IMG/VR virus record: IMGVR_UViG_3300042514_001858
Coordinates: 90,168-154,167 of that record
Source: a virus
Strand: one strand, 5' to 3'
Length of the DNA: 64,000 nt
Each line of letters begins with the position of its first letter. The first letter of the stretch is position 1. Below, piece after piece: positions 51,861-60,193 of this stretch. Made by a program: the position numbers and the translations under genes. The notes under the pieces were generated by a model, which was not told the DNA's origin, did not search any database, and saw only the letters and a list, made by a program, of their open reading frames with translations.

Positions 51861-52436
51861 TTAAAATCCGCAATATTTACGAAATTCCTCCATGGGGAAT
51901 GCTGGTCCTGGATCAACTTTGCGATCAGGTGCAATGTCCTCGTGTCCTAAAATAGCATCTAGAGTATAACGTTTGGTTAGAACATTGCTCAATTCTTTAC
52001 CAGTTGCAATTTGTTCTGAAGTATATTGTTCCCATTCACAAATTGGACCACCATTCTTATGTTTGGCTCTAAGAGGTGGTAATTTAGAATAGCGTCGAAT
52101 TAAATTCGTAGAATCCCCGGCATTAGCATATTCTATACCAATCGAACAGGAATTTAAGTTTTCATAGGTTTTTCCAGCATGAGTCCATTTTGATTTACCA
52201 GCATGTCCACATGTAAGATTGCAAGGACGACATTGATATAATGTGCCGTCTCTATCAATTACGAAATGTGCTGATGCCCCTTTAGCATCTGGTGTTTTCC
52301 AAAAATTAATTGAGGACATTCCAGTTGCACCACTTGTAAAATGTTGGATAAGAAATCTACGAACGCTCATTTTACTCCCACCTTCCAATGGAACTCTTTT
52401 TGCAGTGTCTACCCAATGATCTTCCAAAACTTTCAT
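51861..52436 (-). CDS. N-acetylmuramoyl-L-alanine amidase (endolysin)
   Basis: A 191-residue Amidase_2/PGRP-like enzyme that would cut the amide between muramic acid and L-alanine. FLIQHFTSGAT (Zn-binding His), ASAHFVIDRDGTLYQ, and GHEDIAPDRKVDPGPAF (Zn ligands and catalytic residue) mark the fold. No signal peptide is seen, so it needs a holin or other export path. Late-type promoter with exact 5-nt gap; the DUF1353 gene lies upstream on the same strand. Confidence 0.88.
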   Translation of the reverse strand: MKVLEDHWVDTAKRVPLEGGSKMSVRRFLIQHFTSGATGMSSINFWKTPDAKGASAHFVIDRDGTLYQCRPCNLTCGHAGKSKWTHAGKTYENLNSCSIGIEYANAGDSTNLIRRYSKLPPLRAKHKNGGPICEWEQYTSEQIATGKELSNVLTKRYTLDAILGHEDIAPDRKVDPGPAFPMEEFRKYCGF

Positions 52437-52448
52437 ATTATTATTTAG
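52437..52448 (-). promoter_or_regulatory. Late-type promoter for the amidase
   Basis: CTAAATAATAAT; TAAATA (52447-52442), 5 nt to the ATG at 52436. Confidence 0.65.
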
Positions 52449-52849
52449 TGTCCGTAATTTTTAATTCTTTTTTTCCATATAGGATAAGAACCAGCAACCA
52501 CAGCAGAATAGATAGTCCATCTCATGGTGAATCCAACTCCAGCTTCTTTCATCAATTCGAGAAACATCCAATTTGACGTTTTCCAATCATATTCAGTATT
52601 AAATGGTGAAAATAACCAATCATGGACTAGAGCGGCAGGGAAAGCAGGTCCATAAGGTCCGATAATAGCCCATGAAAATTTGGGTGCTGATATACCATCA
52701 GTAATAAATCCTTTGGGAACGGTAATTAATTTACCTTTGTAATAACAACGAAAATCTGCCAAAAGACGAAATTTTCTCGTTCCTTTGACAATACCCAAAT
52801 CTTCCAATTTAATGGTATCGGGAAAAACATTTTTATTTAATTCACTCAT
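52445..52849 (-). CDS. DUF1353 family phage protein
   Basis: A 134-residue DUF1353 protein: LLADFRCYYKGKLITVPKGFITDGISAPKF and ALVHDWLFS match the family pattern (P-GF-tDgaS-P, then HD-l). DUF1353 genes regularly stand beside lysis genes in tailed phages; function unknown, though a role in cell-envelope degradation is often supposed. Late-type promoter with 5-nt gap. Confidence 0.8.
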   Translation of the reverse strand: MSELNKNVFPDTIKLEDLGIVKGTRKFRLLADFRCYYKGKLITVPKGFITDGISAPKFSWAIIGPYGPAFPAALVHDWLFSPFNTEYDWKTSNWMFLELMKEAGVGFTMRWTIYSAVVAGSYPIWKKRIKNYGH

Positions 52850-52861
52850 ATTATTATTTAG
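52850..52861 (-). promoter_or_regulatory. Late-type promoter for the DUF1353 gene
   Basis: CTAAATAATAAT; TAAATA (52860-52855), 5 nt to the ATG at 52849. Confidence 0.65.
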
Positions 52862-52864
52862 TAC

Positions 52865-52898
52865 TTGACAAATGAAAAAAATATGCTAAATTGGAAAC
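52865..52898 (+). promoter_or_regulatory. Sigma70-like promoter for the 3D-domain gene
   Basis: TTGACA (52865-52870), 16-nt spacer, TAAATT (52887-52892), 6 nt, ATG at 52899. It lies back to back with the leftward late promoter at 52850-52861. Confidence 0.45.
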
Positions 52899-53279
52899 AT
52901 GTTGAAAATATCTTGTATATTATTGTTTATGATGTTATGTGGTAATTCTGAAGAATACACTGCTAGAGTCACTTATTATTGGTCAGGAAATGGTGGTCAA
53001 GTTGGATCACAAACTTCTACTGGTAAAAAAGCGATCTGTGGAAAAACCGTAGCAGTTGATCCAAAAATTATTCCTTATGGTAGTAAAGTAATTATTCCTC
53101 AAATGGGTATAACTGCTACAGCAATTGATACTGGTAGTGCAGTGAAAGCTAGAACTGCTTCTAAAAAAATTGGTAAAAATAATATTGTGATCGATGTTTT
53201 TTGTGCTTCTAAAAAAATCGCGCAACAACGAATCAAGAATTTTCCAATGTTTATGAAAATTATTGTGGAGAAAAAATAA
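52899..53279 (+). CDS. Secreted 3D-domain/double-psi barrel protein
   Basis: A 126-residue protein with a hydrophobic N-terminal signal segment (residues ~3-16) and a 3D-type domain: VTYYWSGN, VAVDPKIIPYGSKVIIP, ATAIDTGSAVKAR, NNIVIDVFCAS. Related domains occur in MltA- and RlpA-type lytic transglycosylases and in cell-wall hydrolases. It is likely exported to the periplasm and acts on peptidoglycan. Confidence 0.72.
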   Translation: MLKISCILLFMMLCGNSEEYTARVTYYWSGNGGQVGSQTSTGKKAICGKTVAVDPKIIPYGSKVIIPQMGITATAIDTGSAVKARTASKKIGKNNIVIDVFCASKKIAQQRIKNFPMFMKIIVEKK

Positions 53280-53296
53280 AATAGATACAATCTAAT

Positions 53297-53965
53297 ATGT
53301 CATACCTAGTCGCGAATATACCACCCGTTGAAGTTTTTGTACGCAAAGAATTCCTTTATGACTTTCTACCCGATGAAGATGGAAGACCTCTTGGGTTTGG
53401 TGAATATGAAGCTGCACATTGGATAACCACAAAGAGTATCCAAAATCAGGCACTATATTTTGAATCTTTCCTACATGATTATGGTGCGCTTTATGATAAG
53501 CTGCCATTACACGCATTCCTATGGCGTACTGATGTTGACACCTCAAATCTATACCCATTGGATTGGTTGCAACTATGGGATTGCTTTTCATATAATATCA
53601 CTGTAATAAAAAAGCAAAGGTTACGCAATGCTAGATGTGAAGTCTTAATGAAAGATCGTTCATGTGCTAATGGGACTTATCTATTTACAATTGACTCATG
53701 TGCCTCAGAGCCAAATGAAATTGATGTATCATGGTCTGAGACACCCAATGAACACAAGTCATTTAATATTATCAAATTGGATAATGGACAATTTGCAGCA
53801 CAGCCTAATAATCGTATCATTTGGAAACACCAATCACAAACACCATCGGAGCTTTTAAAAGTTCCTTACTTTAAATTTTCAACACGGACATGGGTATGTG
53901 AAAATAGCGATAGATGGAGTGCATCGGCTGCAACCACGTTTACATATGAAAATGAAAACCTATAA
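53297..53965 (+). CDS. Conserved phage protein of unknown function
   Basis: A 222-residue protein. YLVANIPPVEVFVRKEFLYD, GEYEAAHWITTKSIQNQALYFESFL and LPLHAFLWRTDVD are typical of a conserved family in T4-like phages, function unknown. Trp- and Tyr-rich, possibly beta-stranded; no signal peptide. It lies in a run with thyX without late-type boxes, so it may be early or middle. Confidence 0.55.
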   Translation: MSYLVANIPPVEVFVRKEFLYDFLPDEDGRPLGFGEYEAAHWITTKSIQNQALYFESFLHDYGALYDKLPLHAFLWRTDVDTSNLYPLDWLQLWDCFSYNITVIKKQRLRNARCEVLMKDRSCANGTYLFTIDSCASEPNEIDVSWSETPNEHKSFNIIKLDNGQFAAQPNNRIIWKHQSQTPSELLKVPYFKFSTRTWVCENSDRWSASAATTFTYENENL

Positions 53966-53995
53966 ATTATTTTTATCAGCAAATACTATTAAATT

Positions 53996-54661
53996 ATGAA
54001 AAACACAGTAGAACTACTTGGATATTATGGTAGCGATGAAATTATCGCTTGCAGTGCATGGACTTCTACTTCACGGGAACTCTCGGATGAAAAACGAAAA
54101 CGTATCCCTAAGCTTATCAACATGCTATGGAATGATGGACACGAAAGTCCATTTGAAAAAGGAACTGTCCACTTCCTTGTCGATACTGACATTGCAACTC
54201 ACATCCATTTACTCAAGCATCGTATCAGCAGCATGAACGCTGAGAGCGCACGTTATAAGGAACTGAAGGAAGACAAGTATTACCTACCTGAAGACTGGGC
54301 AGGCATCAAAGGAACTGTGGTCGATCCTTTCACATTTGCACCAAAACAGTTTGAATGGTTGGATCAGCTTGAAGCATATACTAAGCAAGGGAACCTATTA
54401 TATCATGCATGTCTCGCCGATCTTACGCCAGTTCTTGGTCGTAAACGTGCCAAAGAAAGCGCACGTTTCTTCAAGACTTACAACAGTCAAATCCAGGGAG
54501 ATGTTAGTTTCAATATGCGCAGCTTTGCTAACTTCATTAAGCTGCGAAACAGTGAACATGCACAAGTTGAGGTTCGTGAACTTGCGCAAGAAATGCTACA
54601 GCTTGTGAAAAACATCGATGGTAATCCGTTTGAACACACGCTAAAAGCATGGGGCTATTAA
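53996..54661 (+). CDS. thyX: Flavin-dependent thymidylate synthase ThyX
   Basis: A 221-residue ThyX. LLKHRISSMNAESARYKEL is the signature motif in the form KHRx7S, against the usual RHRx7S; ESPFEKGTVHFLV, NMRSFANFIKLRN and HAQVEVRELAQEM follow. It converts dUMP to dTMP with methylene-tetrahydrofolate and FAD, complementing NrdA/NrdB. The short gap without a TAAATA box suggests early or middle expression. Confidence 0.92.
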   Translation: MKNTVELLGYYGSDEIIACSAWTSTSRELSDEKRKRIPKLINMLWNDGHESPFEKGTVHFLVDTDIATHIHLLKHRISSMNAESARYKELKEDKYYLPEDWAGIKGTVVDPFTFAPKQFEWLDQLEAYTKQGNLLYHACLADLTPVLGRKRAKESARFFKTYNSQIQGDVSFNMRSFANFIKLRNSEHAQVEVRELAQEMLQLVKNIDGNPFEHTLKAWGY

Positions 54662-54693
54662 TATGCGTTGTATGTTTTAAAGATAAAAAATCA

Positions 54694-54727
54694 TTGATTT
54701 CTCGAATATTCGGATAAATAATTTAGT
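54694..54727 (+). promoter_or_regulatory. Hybrid-type promoter
   Basis: TTGATT (54694-54699), 15-nt spacer, TAAATA (54715-54720), 7 nt to the ATG at 54728. Confidence 0.4.
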
Positions 54728-54925
54728 ATGATCAAAGTATTGACAAATAATAGTGTTAAATTGTGCTGCAAAGGAAAAAGTTGCCCAGTAGTTACAGAAC
54801 TCACAGACGGCATGGTAGAAATTACTGATGATTTTGGTAACAAAATTATTGTGAGAAAAGAAGAAGCACTCCTGATTTCCGATGGTGTAAAAACGATTGA
54901 TAATCAAAAACTTATTCTAGGATGA
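54728..54925 (+). CDS. Small hypothetical protein
   Basis: A 65-residue protein with no recognised motif. It has a Cys-containing segment (LCCKGKSCP) and a beta-rich remainder (MVEITDDFGNKIIVRKEEAL). Its stop overlaps the ATG of the next gene (ATGA), so the pair is co-translated. Confidence 0.55.
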   Translation: MIKVLTNNSVKLCCKGKSCPVVTELTDGMVEITDDFGNKIIVRKEEALLISDGVKTIDNQKLILG

Positions 54926-55203
54926 GTCTTTGGTTTCAATCTTTTGTATTGATTGGTGCTTGTCTGATCCTGAAATACGGATCAATTCTAAATCCTATTC
55001 GAGATCGTTTGATTAAAATGAAATTCTTTGAGAAATTGTTTAAGTGTTGCATGTGTCTTGGATTTTGGGTGGGATGTTTCTTTGGAATGTTTTGGACAGG
55101 CACACCATTCTTGATTCCCCTATGGGGATTCTACGCATCTTCCATTTGTTGGTTTGCTGATTATTTCACCATGGTGATTGACAAATATTTGGGGAATGAT
55201 TAA
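54922..55203 (+). CDS. Small membrane protein (DUF1360-like CxxC motif)
   Basis: A 93-residue protein with three hydrophobic segments (residues ~4-22, 42-60, 62-80). KCCMCLGFWVGCFFG resembles the C-x-x-C-x-G-F-W motif of DUF1360-type phage membrane proteins. A membrane role, possibly holin-like, is conceivable, but location is the only other clue. Its stop codon (TAA, 55201-55203) is part of the next late-type box. Confidence 0.6.
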   Translation: MSLWFQSFVLIGACLILKYGSILNPIRDRLIKMKFFEKLFKCCMCLGFWVGCFFGMFWTGTPFLIPLWGFYASSICWFADYFTMVIDKYLGND

Positions 55204-55211
55204 ATAATAGA
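55199..55211 (+). promoter_or_regulatory. Late-type promoter abutting the ATG at 55212
   Basis: ATTAAATAATAGA; TAAATA 55201-55206, 5 nt to the ATG. It overlaps the stop codon of the preceding gene. Confidence 0.6.
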
Positions 55212-55826
55212 ATGCAGTCATTCTATAAATTTTTTTGGGAAGCATTCTCAGACATTGGTAAATTATCACCTGAACAATTAAAAATCAGTAGAAAACTAAC
55301 ACCTGAAGATTCTGGAAAATTTAAAAAAGTTGATTGGCGATCATTTTATAAAATCATCAATGCTTACATGGAATCAGATACTAAACGTGCTGACCCTGAA
55401 CACAAAGAACATGAATGGTTTAAAGATATTAAAAATAACATCACCATTTACAAACCAGAAGAATACGCAGAGATGGAATGTTTTATCGGACCAAACAATA
55501 CCAGCGGATATTGCATCAAAAAGGGTGATGAATTGGTTTCGGTTTTTTCTGGCATACAATCTTCGGGGGATGCGGCAGTAAAAAGTGCTATTAAAAATGG
55601 TGTTAGACGTTTAGATTGTTTTGCGGAACAAGATGGTGATGGTAATATCATACCAAAAAAATTATTCAAACTCTACAGTCGAAATGGTTTTGTTATTGAC
55701 AAAGATAAAAACGATGATACAATGCCTTATCCAGTGTTCAATGGTATTTCCTATGGTGTTGACGACGATGGCAACATCGACAGAAATTCCAAAACAGTGG
55801 TTGTTTACATGAAATTAGCACGATGA
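55212..55826 (+). CDS. Head-targeted candidate with GNAT-like C-terminal region
   Basis: A 204-residue protein. MQSFYKFFWEAFSDI is a targeting-like leader. The C-terminal half (GYCIKKGDELVSVFSG, AVKSAIKNGVRRLDCFAE, LFKLYSRNGFVIDKD) resembles the acetyl-CoA-binding N-acetyltransferase fold, with L-Y-x-x-x-G-F near the end as in GNAT enzymes; the lack of a clear Q/R-x-x-G-x-G/A loop makes this uncertain. Late-type promoter. Packaging is inferred. Confidence 0.5.
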   Translation: MQSFYKFFWEAFSDIGKLSPEQLKISRKLTPEDSGKFKKVDWRSFYKIINAYMESDTKRADPEHKEHEWFKDIKNNITIYKPEEYAEMECFIGPNNTSGYCIKKGDELVSVFSGIQSSGDAAVKSAIKNGVRRLDCFAEQDGDGNIIPKKLFKLYSRNGFVIDKDKNDDTMPYPVFNGISYGVDDDGNIDRNSKTVVVYMKLAR

Positions 55827-56107
55827 CAGTAATTTATCCAAGAGAACATATGATTAACGCTCCGAATAGTGATGGAGTAGAAGTTATTTTTACAGGCGAT
55901 CCAATTCCCCTTCCATCAGGAATGTATGATACAGTATTGATGATTGTTGAACATGAGCCTAAAATGGTTGATTTGAATTACGAATCGTCATATAAGTCCT
56001 GTATGCATACTGTAAAGACTATGATTGATTGTAATTTTCAATCTAGAAATTTGGAATTATTAATAAAAAAATTTAAAACAATAGAAGATATTTGGAATTA
56101 TGAGTGA
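55823..56107 (+). CDS. Small hypothetical protein
   Basis: A 94-residue protein with no recognised domain: SDGVEVIFTGDPIPLPSGMYDTVLMIVEHEPK then a helical tail. Its last ~25 codons are echoed at 57007-57060, upstream of another gene, so the region was duplicated. It overlaps both neighbours (4 and 8 nt). Confidence 0.55.
   Translation: MTVIYPREHMINAPNSDGVEVIFTGDPIPLPSGMYDTVLMIVEHEPKMVDLNYESSYKSCMHTVKTMIDCNFQSRNLELLIKKFKTIEDIWNYE
56028..56102 (+). repeat. Direct repeat, copy 1 (3' end of the 55823 gene)
   Basis: The first 25 nt (56028-56052) are identical to 57007-57031, and the following part aligns to 57029-57060 after a deletion of about 27 nt in copy 2. Confidence 0.7.
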
Positions 56108-57002
56108 TGAATTAAACATAAGAGAATTATATAATAAAATTCTGGAAAAACGTGCAGCAGCAAGAGGAATTGTTTTATCGGAAAACGTAAAAATACCAGT
56201 CACTAGAAGTAGTCCTGATAAACTCGAATTTGATGGTATTGTTAAAAATTTTGACGACAACACCAGACCATTTTGTTTTATTGGGGAAAATTCAGAATTG
56301 ATTGGAACAATAAACCACAATGAAGGTACACATCCGTATATATTTTCTGCTTTTACTAAGTTAGCAGCAGCTTTAAAAATTATACCTTTTCCAGCAATGA
56401 TGAGTTATCTGCAATCAATGTATTCAGATACTACAATTAAAGATGTTAAAAAGATTCTTAAAGACGATGATGTGTCTTTCTTGGGTAAATTTGACATGTC
56501 AAACTTGGAATTTTTTGCAAAGAAACAGAAATCAGGAATGACAACAGACACTAGACGGAATACCAGAGCGGGTAGAATATGGTTTTCGGTCGCATCTAAA
56601 ACATTGAAAAAAAATGTCAATGTAATTGTTTTTTGGTGTAGAGAACGTCAATTGAAACCAGATGATTTAAAAAGTTTGAATAAATATTTTAAATTGGGTG
56701 ATTTTTTCTGGTCTGCAACTGATTCAAGTCAGTTCAATTATTTTGGTGACAATTATAGAGAGAGCGAATCTGGTGAGACTAAAGAACTCAAAAGTAAAAT
56801 CTATCCCGAATTGTCACACGATGAGATTGTTGATATTCTAATGAGAGCGCATACTGGATTTAATATGACACCATATGAAAAGAAAATTGTATGGGAATTT
56901 AGAGGATTTGATCCATCGGACTTGAAACAGGTTACGGGAGGGTATCCTTCTGCTGCTGAATATGGATATCGTAAAAAATTAAGTGAGAGTGTCGATGATT
57001 AG
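56100..57002 (+). CDS. Head-targeted candidate, unknown domain
   Basis: A 300-residue protein. SDELNIRELYNKILEKRAA is a leader with an ILE site. The rest, including NFDDNTRPFCFIGENSELIGTIN and NPFDPSDLKQ-like segments, is not recognised. It starts inside the end of the 55823 gene and is followed by a damaged copy of that gene's 3' end, suggesting it arose by tandem duplication with its neighbour. Internal-head role inferred from the leader. Confidence 0.5.
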   Translation: MSDELNIRELYNKILEKRAAARGIVLSENVKIPVTRSSPDKLEFDGIVKNFDDNTRPFCFIGENSELIGTINHNEGTHPYIFSAFTKLAAALKIIPFPAMMSYLQSMYSDTTIKDVKKILKDDDVSFLGKFDMSNLEFFAKKQKSGMTTDTRRNTRAGRIWFSVASKTLKKNVNVIVFWCRERQLKPDDLKSLNKYFKLGDFFWSATDSSQFNYFGDNYRESESGETKELKSKIYPELSHDEIVDILMRAHTGFNMTPYEKKIVWEFRGFDPSDLKQVTGGYPSAAEYGYRKKLSESVDD

Positions 57003-57006
57003 TTAA

Positions 57007-57060
57007 ATTGTAATTTTCAATCTAGAAATTTAAAGCAATAGAAGAAATTTGAATAATATG
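57007..57060 (+). repeat. Direct repeat, copy 2 (decayed)
   Basis: A copy of the 3' end of the 55823 gene, including a 25-nt identical stretch. About 27 nt are missing, between AAATTT repeats, which points to a short-homology deletion. It ends at the ATG of the next gene. Confidence 0.7.
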
Positions 57061-57756
57061 AAAAATAAAGACAATAATGAAATTGGAGATATTTACACTG
57101 ACTTACTACAAGAAAGTGGATTAAATAGAGTTCGTAATAAAATTCAGAAACATGCTGCTGGAATTGTTACAGCATTTAGGAATGATAAATCATACAAAGA
57201 AAATATGCTCAACAATAAAAAAATATTAGCATATCTCCAATCGAAAAGATATTCCATTACCACAGTATTGGGAACATTTATCGAAGATTTTATCGATGAT
57301 GATAAGCGTGAGGAAATTCTAGCTAGAAAAGGTGGTGGTGATGCTTATAATCCAGTTGAAAAACATGTTAATGAGCGTTCGTTTTTCGTAGTCAATGACA
57401 AAGTAGAAGGCGATGATGATGGGGAACTGGCGAAAGATTTATATAAAATGGGTAAAGCTTTTAATCAAGATTCAGTCTTAATCATTCCAGCGGGTGGAAT
57501 AGGTGTTTATTTATGGGGAACTTCCGATGGAGAAGACGCATATCCTGGTTTAGATGTTAAACAAACCGTTGGTGAAGGAAAATTCGGTAAACATTCAGGT
57601 CCGTTCCTATCCAAAGTTAAAGGACGTGATTTTGCATTTGAAAAAGAACGTGATTTTGTATTTGAAGAAGTTGGACAACCTAAAACCATTAATGGCAAAA
57701 GAAGTCGATATCTATTACTGAAAGAGATTCAAAAAATTGTAGATAACTTAAAATGA
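57058..57756 (+). CDS. DUF3293-like protein with targeting-like leader
   Basis: A 232-residue protein; I use the ATG at 57058, since a frame opening at 57049 begins with TTG. KDNNEIGDIYTDLLQESG is a leader with an LQE site. The later part (RSFFVVND, ELAKDLYKMGKAFNQDSVLIIP) matches the DUF3293 pattern (E-SF-V, LA..fgQdaV). Unknown role; the leader predicts packaging in the head. Its end overlaps the next gene by 4 nt. Confidence 0.55.
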   Translation: MKNKDNNEIGDIYTDLLQESGLNRVRNKIQKHAAGIVTAFRNDKSYKENMLNNKKILAYLQSKRYSITTVLGTFIEDFIDDDKREEILARKGGGDAYNPVEKHVNERSFFVVNDKVEGDDDGELAKDLYKMGKAFNQDSVLIIPAGGIGVYLWGTSDGEDAYPGLDVKQTVGEGKFGKHSGPFLSKVKGRDFAFEKERDFVFEEVGQPKTINGKRSRYLLLKEIQKIVDNLK

Positions 57757-58517
57757 ATAACTTTAAAACTTTTTTTGAAAGATTCGCAAATGGGGAATTA
57801 CCTCCTGTAAATAAAAGAAGAAAAATTCTTTTAGAAGCTCAATATGTTTACCCATCCTCTGGTGATAAAGCTATCATGGATTTGTATGCGCTATATGCTC
57901 TATGGTGGGAATTGGGGGGTGGCAAATCAGCATACAATTACGAAGATACCAATGTTCGTAATTATAAAGTAAGAGAAAAAGTTGATCGATATTTTGAAGA
58001 AGCATTGGTAGTTATAGCAAATACTCTTCTACAGGAATCTAAAGAAGCGATTGCTGATGAAGCAGAAAATATTTTCGATGAATATTTAATACCTTCAAAA
58101 GAAGTAGTTACATGGTTTAAAGAGAATAACCTCCTCCCAAAATTAGCAAAAGCACACAACGAAGGAAAAGGTGGTATATGGTTTGATGTTTTTGATTATA
58201 ACGATACTACTAGTATTATGTCTGCTCCTTTTTGGGAAAAAAATGCTAATTTATATGGTGGTAAAAAATGGGCTGAAATCACTCAAGCAGTGAAAGAATT
58301 AGACAATGCCATCCGCAGAGAAAAAGTATCCGCTCTAATGGGTTCATTTGACAAGTTGATGGACTTGGAACACAACACGGGAAATCTTTATTCTAAACTT
58401 AATAAAATGAAAGTGTCAAAAGATACTTTAGATTTGAGAGCAGGATTTGGATCACCAAAAGATTTCCAACCATATGTCAGTGATCAAGTTGCAAAATTGA
58501 TTAATTTAATTAGATAA
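57753..58517 (+). CDS. Head-targeted candidate, unknown
   Basis: A 254-residue protein, mainly helical. MNNFKTFFERFANGE is a targeting-like leader, and the body has a conserved-looking YALYALWWELGGGKSAYNYE segment. No enzyme motif is recognised. It is in an operon with the DUF3293-like gene (ATGA overlap). Confidence 0.5.
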   Translation: MNNFKTFFERFANGELPPVNKRRKILLEAQYVYPSSGDKAIMDLYALYALWWELGGGKSAYNYEDTNVRNYKVREKVDRYFEEALVVIANTLLQESKEAIADEAENIFDEYLIPSKEVVTWFKENNLLPKLAKAHNEGKGGIWFDVFDYNDTTSIMSAPFWEKNANLYGGKKWAEITQAVKELDNAIRREKVSALMGSFDKLMDLEHNTGNLYSKLNKMKVSKDTLDLRAGFGSPKDFQPYVSDQVAKLINLIR

Positions 58518-58528
58518 TAAATAATACT
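58517..58528 (+). promoter_or_regulatory. Late-type promoter abutting the ATG at 58529
   Basis: ATAAATAATACT; TAAATA 58518-58523, 5 nt to the ATG. Confidence 0.6.
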
Positions 58529-58753
58529 ATGAAAAAATTCCAAGATTTCTTTAATGACTACTTCAAGAAAGTTGAAAAAAAAGATCTTCCTAAACCAGAG
58601 GTTTCCAAAGGAGAAGAAGTAGAACAAGAACATATTGCTCCTTCCAAGAGAAAAACAAAGTTAGGAAAGAAGTTGGCGAAAACGATTGCTAAACAGCATG
58701 TGGAAGAAGATCCAAAATATTACTCCAAGATGGAGAAACAGCACAAAGATTAA
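58529..58753 (+). CDS. Small basic head-targeted candidate
   Basis: A 74-residue protein: MKKFQDFFNDYFKKVEK leader, a short acidic linker, then a basic stretch (KRKTKLGKKLAKTIAKQHV). Size and charge match small DNA-binding internal proteins. Late-type promoter with 5-nt gap. It is convergent with the 58763 gene. Confidence 0.6.
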   Translation: MKKFQDFFNDYFKKVEKKDLPKPEVSKGEEVEQEHIAPSKRKTKLGKKLAKTIAKQHVEEDPKYYSKMEKQHKD

Positions 58754-58762
58754 ATTATTATT

Positions 58763-60181
58763 TTAATGATTAAATGATTCGGTGTAAGGATCTACCACAA
58801 CTTTTCTTGCGGTTATATCTACTGGTTTTCTGATCATGACATCATCAGTCATAGGTGATTTATTTGTAGATGAATGCATATTGTCTTTTATTTTATTAAT
58901 ACCTCTTCTGAGAAAAGAAAGAGTTTCTGTTCTACTTTTATCAGTCATCCCCGCCAAATATTTCAAAGTGTTGGTATCTAATTTTTCCGTGATCGCCATC
59001 ATATCAGATGGATTGATCTTTGTCAATGCTTGAATTGTATCTTTTCTGGATAATGTTTTATTTTTGATTGAATCTACAATCACTTGTCGTTGTTGTTTGG
59101 TCATCATACTTGGTATGTATCCTCCAACGCTTTCGATGATCTGCTCAACAGCTTTATCCCATTTCTGATCAAAGTCTTCTACGTATTCCTTCATTAACAT
59201 TTCATATTGTTGATCGAATGATTCTTTTTTGATGAAGGGTTCTATATCTTTAAAAATGGTGTAGTGATCTTTACTAACATTTCTTCCATCCATTTTAGAA
59301 CCTTTCAATCTCTTATTGGTATAATCTTCCAATCTATCTTTGGTTCTTTTATTTGGTGCGTATGCTGTTTGATATTTGATATTATCTCCTTTTTTAGTTG
59401 CTATTACTTTATGCTCGTCTCTCGCTTTTTCTTCTTTAGAAAACTTGCCAGCATATAAAAATTTATGCTCAACAATTTTACACCAATCGTCCCACAAAAT
59501 TTGTGACATTGGACTACTATATTCAATATATGATTCTAAATTTTTCCTACCACCTTTGGTCAATTTACCATGCTTATCTCTGGCGGGACTAGCCATATTT
59601 AATCCAGTGACATCATATGATTTGACATTAATACTATCGAAACATCCTAAATCACCACTTATCAGTTGCACTACAAAAGCAGCTTTAGCTTTTGCTAAAC
59701 CTTTTATGGTTGTAACGTAGTCGAAAAGTTCAAAAACATCGTCTATTCTTTTGACAACATTTTCATAAATGGTTTGTCTGTTATCATAAACATCATAAAA
59801 TTGTGATAATCTTTGAGTCGATAATCCAGTTTCTTTATGCTTACCAGTCATTTGATGACCCAGAAACGATGGTGGTTCCACATTTCTATTAACCACTAAT
59901 CGATTCCCCTTTCTCACAACTGCTTTCGTATAAAACCACTCAATAAATTTTGGGAAACCATGTAACACTTCTGCCCAAGGTGTTTGCATAGTATAAAATA
60001 CAAAGGCGAATACCATCGCTAAATTATCTGGATTTGATAATGCGAATGCTTTTATAAGAGGATTGTCATCTTTGAAACCACTGTCTTTGTCATCTCTCTT
60101 TATACCTAAAGGAATAGTGACTTTTGGTTGCCAAATGACACTCTCCATCAATTCCTTATACAATTTATTAAAGCTACGCAT
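58763..60181 (-). CDS. Virion-targeted candidate with HhH-like segment
   Basis: A 472-residue protein. MRSFNKLYKELMES is a leader with an LME site. Around residues 165-195 the segment TIKGLAKAKAAFVVQLISGDLGCFDSINVKSY resembles a helix-hairpin-helix element (GLG..KA, then D) of base-excision or structure-specific DNA-binding proteins, but no full glycosylase domain is clear. The remainder is helical and basic. The start is preceded by TAAGTA, a one-base variant of the late box with 5-nt spacing. Confidence 0.5.
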   Translation of the reverse strand: MRSFNKLYKELMESVIWQPKVTIPLGIKRDDKDSGFKDDNPLIKAFALSNPDNLAMVFAFVFYTMQTPWAEVLHGFPKFIEWFYTKAVVRKGNRLVVNRNVEPPSFLGHQMTGKHKETGLSTQRLSQFYDVYDNRQTIYENVVKRIDDVFELFDYVTTIKGLAKAKAAFVVQLISGDLGCFDSINVKSYDVTGLNMASPARDKHGKLTKGGRKNLESYIEYSSPMSQILWDDWCKIVEHKFLYAGKFSKEEKARDEHKVIATKKGDNIKYQTAYAPNKRTKDRLEDYTNKRLKGSKMDGRNVSKDHYTIFKDIEPFIKKESFDQQYEMLMKEYVEDFDQKWDKAVEQIIESVGGYIPSMMTKQQRQVIVDSIKNKTLSRKDTIQALTKINPSDMMAITEKLDTNTLKYLAGMTDKSRTETLSFLRRGINKIKDNMHSSTNKSPMTDDVMIRKPVDITARKVVVDPYTESFNH

Positions 60182-60193
60182 TATAATACTTAA
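60182..60193 (-). promoter_or_regulatory. Variant late-type box (TAAGTA) at 60181
   Basis: TTAAGTATTATA: TAAGTA (60192-60187) with the usual 5-nt gap to the ATG at 60181. Confidence 0.35.
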
